Source: Extensimonas sp963708545
GTDB lineage: Bacteria; Pseudomonadota; Gammaproteobacteria; Burkholderiales; Burkholderiaceae_C
Direction: 5' to 3'
NCBI GenBank assembly: GCA_963708545.1
Contig: CAVPUD010000072.1
Location: 1-41,333, forward strand
Length of the DNA stretch: 41,333 nt
In this document: one piece after another, positions 7,664 to 14,295 of the stretch
How positions within the stretch are numbered: position 1 is the stretch's first letter
Layout of the letters: every line of letters begins with the position of its first letter
Translations under genes and position numbers: made by a program
Notes under the pieces: model-generated
The model's database searches: none
Told to the model about the DNA's origin: nothing
The model's input: only the letters and a program-made list of their open reading frames with translations

Positions 7664-8364
7664 GCGCCCCGGCGCGCGTGGACCTGCGCGAAGCGCTCCA
7701 GGCTGGCGCTACAGCCCTGCAGCTGGAACTTGGGGCGGCGCAAGTCGATCAGCTGCTGGACTATCTCGAACTGCTGCAAAAGTGGAACAAGGTCTATAAC
7801 CTCACGGCGGTGCGCGAGCCCGCAGAAATGCTCACGCACCACCTGCTCGACAGCCTGGCCGTGATCGCGCCGCTGCGCCAGCACACGCAAGGCCGCGCCG
7901 TGCGCTTGCTCGACGTGGGCTCGGGCGGCGGACTGCCTGGCGTGGTCGTTGCCATCTGCTGTCCCGAAATAGACGTGACTTGCGTCGATACCGTGGCGAA
8001 AAAAGCCGCGTTCGTCCAGCAGGTGGCGGTGAGCTTGCAGCTTGCGAACCTGCACGGCCTGCACGCGCGCGTGGAAACCTTGCGCGCAGAGCAGGGCGGC
8101 GGCTACGACGTGGTGTGCGCGCGCGCCTTTGCGAGCCTGGCCGACTTCGTACAGTGGTCGCGCGCGGCGCTGCGGCCGGGCGGTGTGTGGCTGGCCATGA
8201 AGGGCAAATACCCGGCCGACGAAATCGCCGCGCTGCCGCTCTGGGCCGAGGTGTTTCACGTGGAACCGCTGCAGGTGCCGGGGCTGCATGCCGAACGCTG
8301 CATCGTCTGGCTGCGCGAGCGCGGGCAGGCGGCGCAAGCAGGCGCCCCAGGCCCGGCTTGCTAG
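7660..8364 (+). CDS. rsmG: 16S rRNA (guanine527-N7)-methyltransferase RsmG (GidB)
   Basis: RsmG methylates N7 of G527 in 16S rRNA using SAM; loss gives low-level streptomycin resistance in several bacteria (family knowledge). The 234-residue protein contains 'YLELLQKWNKVYNLTAVR' and 'HHLLDSLAV' near the N-terminus and the SAM-binding loop 'LLDVGSGGGLPGVVVA' near residues 85-100. These are followed by 'VDTVAKKAAFVQQ' and 'VCARAFASL', all hallmarks of the family. It overlaps mnmG by four bases (ATGA). A near-perfect parS sequence lies near its 3' end (8252-8267). The last ~15 residues (Gln/Ala/Gly/Pro-rich) are a variable tail. Confidence 0.97.
   Translation: MSAPARVDLREALQAGATALQLELGAAQVDQLLDYLELLQKWNKVYNLTAVREPAEMLTHHLLDSLAVIAPLRQHTQGRAVRLLDVGSGGGLPGVVVAICCPEIDVTCVDTVAKKAAFVQQVAVSLQLANLHGLHARVETLRAEQGGGYDVVCARAFASLADFVQWSRAALRPGGVWLAMKGKYPADEIAALPLWAEVFHVEPLQVPGLHAERCIVWLRERGQAAQAGAPGPAC
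8252..8267. promoter_or_regulatory. parS site 3 (one core mismatch), inside rsmG
   Basis: TGTTTCACGTGGAACC matches the parS core at 13 of 14 positions (A to G in the right arm). It is about 140 bp upstream of parA. Confidence 0.78.
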
Positions 8365-8402
8365 ACTTCAGCCCCACCGCAGCCACAAAAACCACCGACT
8401 CC

Positions 8403-9173
8403 ATGGCCAAAATTTTTTGCATCGCGAACCAGAAAGGCGGGGTGGGCAAGACCACCACCACCGTGAACCTGGCCGCCGGCCTGGCCCAGATCGGCCAGCG
8501 CGTGCTCATGGTCGATCTGGACCCGCAGGGCAACGCCACCATGGGCTCGGGCGTGGACAAGCGTGGCCTCAAGCTGTCGGTCTATGACGTGCTGCTCGAA
8601 TCCGCCGACGTGCGCGAAGCGCTGCAGCGCGCCCCTGCGGGCGGCTACGACGTGCTCGGCGCGAACCGCGAGCTTGCCGGCGCCGAGGTGGAGCTCGTCG
8701 CGCTCGTGCAGCGCGAACGCCGCCTCAAGGCCGCGCTTGCGCAGGTGGCGCAAGATTACGACTTCGTGCTCATCGACTGCCCTCCGTCGCTGGGCCTGCT
8801 CACGCTCAATGGCCTGTGCGCCGCGCACGGCGTGATCGTGCCCATGCAGTGCGAATACTTCGCGCTCGAAGGGCTCAGCGACCTGGTCAACACCATCAAA
8901 CAGGTGCACGCCAAGCTCAACCCCGACCTGCAGATCATCGGCCTGCTGCGCGTGATGTTCGACCCGCGCATCACCTTGCAGCAGCAGGTGAGCGAACAGC
9001 TCAAAGCGCATTTCGGCGACAAGGTGTTCGACACCATGATCCCGCGCAACGTGCGCCTGGCCGAGGCGCCCAGCTACGGCCAGCCCGGCGTGGTGTTCGA
9101 TCCTGCGGCCAAAGGCAGCCAGGCATTCATCGCATTTGCGCATGAAATGGTGGCCCGCGTGCAGCGCATGTGA
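8403..9173 (+). CDS. parA: Chromosome partitioning ATPase ParA (Soj)
   Basis: ParA is the nucleoid-binding Walker-type ATPase that, with ParB bound at parS, segregates the origin region. The 256-residue protein starts MAKIFCIANQKGGVGKTTTT, with the deviant Walker A KGGVGKTT including the signature lysine. It continues with 'VLMVDLDPQGNATMGSG' (A') and 'YDFVLIDCPPSLGLLTLNGL' (Walker B). There is no N-terminal helix-turn-helix, so this is the chromosomal (type Ib-like/Soj) form. It begins 38 bases after rsmG and parB follows after one intervening gene, the usual chromosomal arrangement in this family. Length is normal. Confidence 0.97.
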   Translation: MAKIFCIANQKGGVGKTTTTVNLAAGLAQIGQRVLMVDLDPQGNATMGSGVDKRGLKLSVYDVLLESADVREALQRAPAGGYDVLGANRELAGAEVELVALVQRERRLKAALAQVAQDYDFVLIDCPPSLGLLTLNGLCAAHGVIVPMQCEYFALEGLSDLVNTIKQVHAKLNPDLQIIGLLRVMFDPRITLQQQVSEQLKAHFGDKVFDTMIPRNVRLAEAPSYGQPGVVFDPAAKGSQAFIAFAHEMVARVQRM

Positions 9174-9199
9174 CCCGCCGGGCCACCAAAAGTTACAGC

Positions 9200-9247
9200 G
9201 AAATTGGCCTCTAGCCCTTACCCATCAAGCGCAAGCAGCTACTAAGA
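9200..9247 (+). repeat. Short hairpin repeat family B, copy 2
   Basis: GAAATTGGCCTCTAGCCCTT...AAGCGCAAGCAGCTACTAAG resembles copy 1 (3738-3796). It has the same 7-base loop between the arms TAGCCCTT and AAGCGCAA, though the stem is weaker. It fills the space between parA and the hydrolase gene. Confidence 0.6.
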
Positions 9248-9790
9248 ATGAAGCAATCTCCGCATATCCTGCTGCTGCCAGGTTGGCAAGGCTCGGGGGG
9301 CGATCACTGGCAAAGCCACTGGGAGCGGCGCTACGGCTACCAGCGCGTGCAGCAGCACGACTGGCAACGCCCCTTGCGCGGGGACTGGACGGCGCGGCTC
9401 GAAGAATGCGTGCTCGACGCGCCCACGCCGGTGGTGCTCGTGGCGCACAGCCTGGGCTGCATCCTCACGGCCTGGTGGGCCGCGCATTCGCGCCACACGG
9501 CGCGCGTGCAGGCGGCGCTGCTCGTCGCACCGGGCGACGTGGAGCAGCCCGAGCTTGCCGCGCAGCTGCCCGGCTGGGCGCCGATTGCGCGCAAGCCTTT
9601 GCCTTTCAGCACCTGGCTCGTGGCCAGCCGCAACGACCCGTATTGCAGCTTTGCACGCGCGCAGGCGCTCGCGGCGGACTGGGGCGCGCGCCTGATAGAC
9701 CACGGCGCCAGCGGCCACATCAACGCCGAATCCGGGCTGGGCGACTGGCCCGCGGGCAAGGCCTTGCTCGATTCTTTACTGGCAATCTGA
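9248..9790 (+). CDS. RBBP9/YdeN-family serine alpha/beta hydrolase
   Basis: The 180-residue protein is a minimal alpha/beta hydrolase of the RBBP9/YdeN family. The N-terminal 'ILLLPGWQGSGGDHWQSHWE' is the family's oxyanion/entry motif. The nucleophile is Ser68 in 'VLVAHSLGC', the acid Asp130 in 'ASRNDPYCS', and the histidine His157 in 'GHINAESG', so the triad is complete. The natural substrate is not known. It is cytoplasmic, with no signal peptide. It lies between parA and parB; the gap to parB is 15 bases, so the three are probably co-transcribed even though no role in partitioning is established. Confidence 0.88.
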   Translation: MKQSPHILLLPGWQGSGGDHWQSHWERRYGYQRVQQHDWQRPLRGDWTARLEECVLDAPTPVVLVAHSLGCILTAWWAAHSRHTARVQAALLVAPGDVEQPELAAQLPGWAPIARKPLPFSTWLVASRNDPYCSFARAQALAADWGARLIDHGASGHINAESGLGDWPAGKALLDSLLAI

Positions 9791-9805
9791 ACAACGATCC
9801 CCACC

Positions 9806-10828
9806 ATGGTCACGAAAAAACCCAAAGGACTGGGCCGCGGCCTCGAGGCGCTACTCGGTCCCGCGCTCGGCGAAGCGCCCCAAGAGGCCGCCGGCCAGCC
9901 CGCGAGCCTGCCGCTCGATGCACTGCTGCCCGGCGTCTATCAGCCGCGCACGCGCATGGACGAAGGCGCACTCTACGAACTGGCCGAGAGCATACGCGCG
10001 CAGGGCGTGATGCAGCCCGTGCTCGTGCGCCCGCTGACCGATGCGCGCGCACACGAGCGCCTTGCCGCGCAGCGCAGCGCCGCCGGTGCAGCAGAGGCTA
10101 CCAACGCAGGCTCGCCTGCCGTCGCAGGGCCGGGCGATGCGCCAGCACTCGCGGGGGCAGCCGCGCCCAGCGCATACAGCGGCCCCTGGTACGAAATCAT
10201 CGCGGGCGAGCGGCGCGTGCGCGCCGCGCGCATCGCGGGCCTGGACGCCGTGCCCGTGCTCGTGCGCGACGTGCCCGACGAAGCCGCGGCGGTGATGGCG
10301 CTGATCGAAAACATCCAGCGCGAAGACCTGAACCCGCTCGAAGAAGCGCAGGGCCTCGCGCGCCTGGTGAGCGAATTCGGCCTCACGCACGAGCAGGCCG
10401 CGCAGGCCGTGGGGCGCTCGCGCAGCGCCGCGAGCAACCTGCTGCGCCTGCTCAACCTCGCCGAGCCCGTGCAAACCCTGCTCATGGCCGGCGACATCGA
10501 CATGGGCCACGCGCGCGCGCTGCTCGCGCTCGACCGCGCCACGCAAATCACCGCAGGCCACGAAATCGCCGCAAAAAAACTCTCGGTGCGCGAAGCTGAG
10601 GCGCTCGTGAAAAAGCTGGCGACTGCCGCCGACGCCACCCAGGCCGCAACGCGCGCGCCGCAAAAATCGGGTGACTGGTTGCACTTGGAGCAAGAGCTGT
10701 CCGACCTGCTCATGGCCACGGTGACGATACGCCTCAAAAAACGCGCCGCGGGCGAACTCGCGATTTCGTTCGGCTCGCTCGACGCGCTCGACGGTTTGAT
10801 AGCGCGCCTGCGCGGCGGGCAGGGCTGA
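9806..10828 (+). CDS. parB: Chromosome partitioning protein ParB with an unusual internal insertion
   Basis: ParB binds parS, hydrolyses CTP and spreads as a sliding clamp. The 340-residue protein opens with 'KKPKGLGRGLEALLG', the ParA-interacting N-terminal motif. Next comes 'PGVYQPRTRMDEGALYELAESIRAQGVMQPVLVRP', the start of the CTPase domain. 'YEIIAGERRVRAARIAGL' follows (GERR motif, residues 134-137), then 'LIENIQREDLNPLEEA' and the HTH 'LTHEQAAQAVGRSRSAASNLLRLL'. Between VLVRP (~76) and YEII (~129) are about 50 Ala/Gly-rich residues where most homologues have only a few. That loop is an insertion within the N-terminal domain. Otherwise the domain order and length are canonical. Confidence 0.95.
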   Translation: MVTKKPKGLGRGLEALLGPALGEAPQEAAGQPASLPLDALLPGVYQPRTRMDEGALYELAESIRAQGVMQPVLVRPLTDARAHERLAAQRSAAGAAEATNAGSPAVAGPGDAPALAGAAAPSAYSGPWYEIIAGERRVRAARIAGLDAVPVLVRDVPDEAAAVMALIENIQREDLNPLEEAQGLARLVSEFGLTHEQAAQAVGRSRSAASNLLRLLNLAEPVQTLLMAGDIDMGHARALLALDRATQITAGHEIAAKKLSVREAEALVKKLATAADATQAATRAPQKSGDWLHLEQELSDLLMATVTIRLKKRAAGELAISFGSLDALDGLIARLRGGQG

Positions 10829-10943
10829 GAGGCGGAGCAACGCGAGCCCCAGGCGTTCCGCCCCGCGCCCCGACCTTCCGCTGCTCGTTGCCGCTGCCGC
10901 TGCCGCCGCCGCGCATCCGCGTTTCGCCACCGCAACCCCCACC

Positions 10944-11732
10944 ATGCTGCTGCGCCTGCTCCCCTGGCCCCTGCCGGCGCTCCTCGGCTGGCTCGCCGCA
11001 TGGCTGCTGTTCACCCAACTGCAGCGCTGGCTGCCGCCCACGCCCGCGCTGCTCGCTGCGTGCGCGCTTGGCGTGCTGGCCAGCGTGCTCGGCAGCAACT
11101 GGTGGCGGCGCGCGCTCATCGCCGTGGGCTTTCCGCTCGCACTCGCGCTGAGTGGTGCGCTGGGCGGCGCGCTCACCTTTGCCCCATGGATCTGGCTGCT
11201 GCCGCTGGGTGCCTTGCTGCTCGTCTATCCGCTGCACGCCTGGCGTGACGCACCGCTGTTTCCCACGCCGGAAGGTGCGCTGCTGCACCTGCCCACGCAC
11301 GCACCGCTCGCGCCCGGCGCCGCGGTACTCGACGCCGGCTGCGGCCTAGGCCACGGCCTGTGGGCGCTCGCGCAAGCCTACCCCTTGGCGCGCATCCACG
11401 GCATAGAGCGCAGCCGCCTGCTGCACGCCCTGTGCGCGCGCCGCTACCCCTGGGCAAGCGTGCAGCGCGGCGACATGTGGCAAACGCATTGGGGCGCGTA
11501 CCAGCTCGTCTATCTGTTCCAGCGCCCCGAATCCATGGCCCGCGCCGCCGCCAAGGCGCAGGCCGAGATGGCGCCCGGCAGCTGGCTCGTGAGCCTGGAC
11601 TTCGCCATCCCTGCGGTTCAGCCCAGCGCGCGCTTGCGCACCGTGGGTGGGCGCAGTCTGTGGATTTACCGCTTGCCGCTGCGCTCTGAAGAGGCCGGGG
11701 CAGACACCAAGCAAGCCCCCGATAACTCCTGA
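10944..11732 (+). CDS. Membrane-anchored class I SAM-dependent methyltransferase
   Basis: The 262-residue protein has three or four hydrophobic helices in its first ~95 residues ('LLRLLPWPLPALLGWLAAWL', 'LIAVGFPLALALSGALGG', 'WIWLLPLGALLLVYPL'). A compact class I methyltransferase domain follows, with motif I 'AAVLDAGCGLGHGLWALAQAYP' and the acidic loop 'IHGIERSRLL'. The substrate is unknown. I have a general impression that such two-part proteins occur next to parB in Comamonadaceae, but I cannot verify that here. The ATG at 10944 lacks a strong ribosome binding site. The 115 bases between parB and this gene hold no other recognisable feature. Confidence 0.82.
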   Translation: MLLRLLPWPLPALLGWLAAWLLFTQLQRWLPPTPALLAACALGVLASVLGSNWWRRALIAVGFPLALALSGALGGALTFAPWIWLLPLGALLLVYPLHAWRDAPLFPTPEGALLHLPTHAPLAPGAAVLDAGCGLGHGLWALAQAYPLARIHGIERSRLLHALCARRYPWASVQRGDMWQTHWGAYQLVYLFQRPESMARAAAKAQAEMAPGSWLVSLDFAIPAVQPSARLRTVGGRSLWIYRLPLRSEEAGADTKQAPDNS

Positions 11733-11826
11733 AATGGGAGCGCATTACGCTTTCTGCGTAGGGCTTCAAGGGCAAAAATGCTTCAAAAAACATTGGCAGA
11801 CGAGGCATCCACCGCACCTGCCAATC

Positions 11827-12168
11827 TCAGACCCGTGGCTTGCCGTAGGCGCGCTCGACCTTTGCCACTTTGACTTCGTAGTGCTCGTACCAGGCGCTTT
11901 TGCCTCGTTCTTGGACAGCGTGGTGATCGACGTTTGCCTTCCACGCGGCAATGGACTCGGCAGACTTCCAGTATGAAACGGTGATGCCGAAGCCGTCGCT
12001 GCCCCGCACACTTTCCACGCCGATAAAGCCCGACTGCCGGGCCGCAAGCTCGACCATCCGCGCGGCCATTGCGTCATACCCGTCGTCACCATTGGCGCGC
12101 CGGGAAGAAAAGATCACGGCGTAATACGGCGGCTCGGGTGTATTGGCAAAGGCAGGTGATGTGCTCAT
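11827..12168 (-). CDS. Antibiotic biosynthesis monooxygenase (ABM)-fold protein
   Basis: This 113-residue single-domain protein has the dimeric alpha/beta barrel signature: 'YYAVIFSSRR' (first strand), 'GYDAMAARMVELAARQSGFIGVESVRG' (helix and second strand), and 'GITVSYWKSAESIAAWKANVDHHAVQERGKSAWYEHYEVKVAKVERAY' (the W-K-...-H segment typical of ABM/YgiN-like proteins). Members include small-molecule monooxygenases and haem-degrading enzymes; no catalytic assignment is possible here. It ends convergently with the methyltransferase 94 bases away. That spacer shows no clear terminator. Confidence 0.82.
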   Translation of the reverse strand: MSTSPAFANTPEPPYYAVIFSSRRANGDDGYDAMAARMVELAARQSGFIGVESVRGSDGFGITVSYWKSAESIAAWKANVDHHAVQERGKSAWYEHYEVKVAKVERAYGKPRV

Positions 12169-12170
12169 GG

Positions 12171-12345
12171 CTATATGGGCTGATCACGGAGGAACTCGGC
12201 CAGCAGCGTCGTGGCCTCGCGCAAGTTGGCAATGGCTTCTAATGGCTTCTTCCACCGTCTCACCTTGCGTGGTCGTGCCAGTCTCTGGGTTCAAGGCGAC
12301 GTAGCCACCTTCTTCGGCGGGGGTCAGGATTGCTGTGAGTTCCAT
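12171..12345 (-). pseudogene. HicB-family antitoxin-like gene broken by a 10-bp tandem duplication
   Basis: From the ATG at 12345 the frame reads MELTAILTPAEEGGYVALNP..TGTTTQGETVEEAI, the partial RNase H fold of HicB-type antitoxins. It then runs out of frame to a stop at 12184-12186. At the breakpoint the plus strand carries AATGGCTTCT twice in tandem (12231-12240, 12241-12250). Removing one unit restores 'EEAIANLREATTLLAEFL' and a stop at 12171-12173, giving a ~54-residue HicB core. No hicA toxin gene is visible beside it. The ribosome binding site (AGGAGA) lies directly at the edge of palindromic element copy 3. It is probably inactive as antitoxin, but the family assignment of the first 35 residues is good. 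Confidence 0.75.
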
Positions 12346-12355
12346 GGGTTTCTCC

Positions 12356-12462
12356 TAGGAGCCTGTCGGACTTTGGAATCGTCGGCTACGAATGCGCCCA
12401 GCAAAAACTGGCCTCGCTGGGGCACATTCTCGCTTTCGACGCCCAAAGCCCGACAGGCTCCT
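12356..12462 (-). repeat. Palindromic element, copy 3 (internally deleted)
   Basis: This 107-bp copy is in reverse orientation to copy 1. Both terminal inverted repeats and flanking arms are present, but about 58 bp containing the central hairpin are missing. The deletion joins GAATGCGCC to CAGCAAAAACTGGCC. It lies immediately upstream of the HicB-like start codon, so its terminus abuts that gene's ribosome binding site. The following 12463-12585 stretch shows no supportable gene. Confidence 0.88.
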
Positions 12463-12585
12463 GGCGCAAAAGTGCATTCTCACTTACTGGCATCGATCGT
12501 CGCTCGCCGCTGCGGTATCCGAACCGTCACACAAATACCCCAAGCGAGTGCCACCAGGCCCGCAGCCCACAAGCAGAGCCCGCCC

Positions 12586-13722
12586 TCATCGATACTGCCG
12601 CAAATACTTCCACTCGAACGCGCGCTTGGCCCAGTGCATGAGGCGCAGCGGCGGCAGCGCGATGTTGCGCTCGGGCGTGCGCCAGATCAGCGTGCCGTGG
12701 CTCAGCGAGTCGATGATGCACGCGAGCTCGACCTTGAAGGTGGCGGTCTGCGGTGCGCCGCGCAGGCCCGCGAGCAGGTTTTGCGCGGCGGCCTCGGCTT
12801 GCAGGTCGGCCATGTGCGCCTGCTTGGGCATCCAGTCGGGGCCCGGAAAGCTGCCCGAGTCGCCCACCACGTAGCAATGCTCCCAGCCGGGTATGCGGCA
12901 TTGCGCGTCGGCCTGGATCAGCCCGCCGGGCGAGCGCGGCAGCGTGGTCTGGTCGAACCAGGCGTTGCCCGTCATGCCGGGCATGAACAGGATCAGATCG
13001 GCAGCGATCGCCCCGCCCTCGGTCAGCACCTGCTGCGGCTCGAAGCCGCGCAGCTTGTGGCCCAGGTGCGTGCGTATGCCGCGCGCCGCCATCAGCGCGA
13101 GCAGGCGCGGTACGGCCTTGCCACCCAGGCGGGCGCCCGGCTCGGTCGAAGGGTTGAAGAACACGAGCTCGAACTGCCCGCGCCGGCCCTCGCGCCGCAG
13201 CAGCGTGTCGAGGCCGAACAGGTACTCGAACATCGGCCCGCCGCGCATCGCGCTGGGCTCGTTCGGGTTGCCGGCAAAGCCGACGGCGATGGTGCCGCCG
13301 CGCATCGCACGCAGGCGCTCGCGCACCTGCTCGGCCGCTGCCATGCCCTCGCATGGCGTGATGACATGCTCCATGCCCGGCAGCTTTTTGATGAAGCGCC
13401 CGCCCGTCGCGATCACGAGTGCATCGTTGGCCACGTCGCCGGCGCTCGTGTGCACCACGCGCCCGCCGTCCTGCAGCCCCGTCACCTCGGCGGCCACGTG
13501 CTGCACGCCCATGCGCGCAAAAAAGCGCTGCAGCGGCACCACCAGCTGCTCGCGCCGGCGCAGCCCGCTCGGAATCCAGATGCTGCCCGGCAGGTAATGC
13601 AGCTCGGCGCGCGGCGCCACCAGCGTAATGCGGGCCTGCGGCGCCATCCGGCGCAGCGCCCGTACCGTGGAAAGCGCGCCAAAGCCCGCGCCGAGAATGC
13701 AGATCGAAGGAGGCTGGGTCAT
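12586..13722 (-). CDS. Sulfide:quinone reductase-like FAD/NAD(P) oxidoreductase
   Basis: The 378-residue flavoprotein has an N-terminal dinucleotide-binding motif 'CILGAGFGALSTVRAL' and a second FAD-contact motif 'HCYVVGDSGSFPGP' (~282-295). SQR/FCSD-type features include 'GGPMFEYLFGLDTLL' and 'FFNPSTEPG'. The basic-aromatic C-terminus 'RAFEWKYLRQYR' could bind the membrane as in monotopic SQRs. Cysteines are at 8, 124, 275, 283 and 335. C124 sits near the usual position of a redox cysteine in SQR, but the canonical pattern is not complete, so sulfide as substrate is unproven. The gene starts 21 bases after ybgE and probably belongs to the cytochrome bd operon, feeding electrons into the quinone pool. 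Confidence 0.8.
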   Translation of the reverse strand: MTQPPSICILGAGFGALSTVRALRRMAPQARITLVAPRAELHYLPGSIWIPSGLRRREQLVVPLQRFFARMGVQHVAAEVTGLQDGGRVVHTSAGDVANDALVIATGGRFIKKLPGMEHVITPCEGMAAAEQVRERLRAMRGGTIAVGFAGNPNEPSAMRGGPMFEYLFGLDTLLRREGRRGQFELVFFNPSTEPGARLGGKAVPRLLALMAARGIRTHLGHKLRGFEPQQVLTEGGAIAADLILFMPGMTGNAWFDQTTLPRSPGGLIQADAQCRIPGWEHCYVVGDSGSFPGPDWMPKQAHMADLQAEAAAQNLLAGLRGAPQTATFKVELACIIDSLSHGTLIWRTPERNIALPPLRLMHWAKRAFEWKYLRQYR

Positions 13723-13743
13723 GGTATGGAGGCAGTAGCAAAT

Positions 13744-14100
13744 TCAGAGCATAAAACGCAGCACCGCCGCCAGCCCCAAGGCCAGCGTACAGGCCGCGCC
13801 CGAAAACAGCACGCGCCACGGCCAGGCGCGCGGCACGAAGCCCACGCCGCGCACCAGGCCTGCGCTCATGGCCCACAGCAGCAGCATCGCCAGGCCATGG
13901 TCGGCGCGGCCCGCGGCGTCGGTGAACAGCAGCGGGTAGGCGCTGCCCACGAGCATGATGGTCAGCCCCACGAGCAGGCAGGGCCAGTGCAGGCGCGTGC
14001 CGGCAGGCTCGGGCTGAAGCGGGCGCTCTTGTGCATCCCCCTTCGCACCCGTATGTGCATCCGTCTGTGCGCCGTCGGCTTTCAGAGAATTTTCAGTCAT
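13744..14100 (-). CDS. ybgE: Cyd operon protein YbgE-like membrane protein
   Basis: This 118-residue protein has a polar N-terminal extension of ~38 residues and then three predicted membrane helices ('PCLLVGLTIMLVGSAYPLLF', 'HGLAMLLLWAMSAGLVRGVGF', 'VLFSGAACTLALGLAAVL'). Its position directly after cydX, together with the 'GVGFVPRAWPWRVLFSG' segment, fits the YbgE family of the cydABX-ybgE operon. Its exact function in the bd oxidase operon is not established. It is 31 bases downstream of cydX and 21 bases upstream of the SQR-like gene. The call rests partly on context. Confidence 0.75.
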   Translation of the reverse strand: MTENSLKADGAQTDAHTGAKGDAQERPLQPEPAGTRLHWPCLLVGLTIMLVGSAYPLLFTDAAGRADHGLAMLLLWAMSAGLVRGVGFVPRAWPWRVLFSGAACTLALGLAAVLRFML

Positions 14101-14131
14101 TTAGGCATCTAACGCAGGTGGGGCCTTCGCT

Positions 14132-14254
14132 TCAAGCTTCTGAATCAGGAGCGCGCGAGGTTTTGCGCGCCTCTTCGTTCTCGCCCCACATGGCGTTCAA
14201 AATGGCCAGCAGCACGGCAAAGCCTACGCCCAGCATCCAGGCAAAGTACCACAT
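14132..14254 (-). CDS. cydX: Cytochrome bd oxidase small subunit CydX
   Basis: This 40-residue single-helix protein begins MWYFAWMLGVGFAVLLAILN, with a soluble tail starting AMWGENEEARK. The MWYF.W.LG start and the 'NAMW.E' motif are diagnostic of CydX (YbgT), which stabilises the CydAB haems. It starts 41 bases after the cydB stop, with GGAAGGAA upstream as ribosome binding site, and is followed by ybgE, the same order as in E. coli. It is easily missed because of its size. Confidence 0.93.
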   Translation of the reverse strand: MWYFAWMLGVGFAVLLAILNAMWGENEEARKTSRAPDSEA

Positions 14255-14295
14255 GTTTCGTTCCTTCCTTGGTGGAGATGGCCGGACTCAGCCTC

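Noticed and set aside
12463..12585. Minus-strand frame with a hydrophobic stretch 'LWAAGLVALAWGICVTVRIP' after the SQR-like gene
   Set aside because: It resembles a single membrane helix but has no start codon or ribosome binding site and overlaps the end of the SQR-like gene in another frame.
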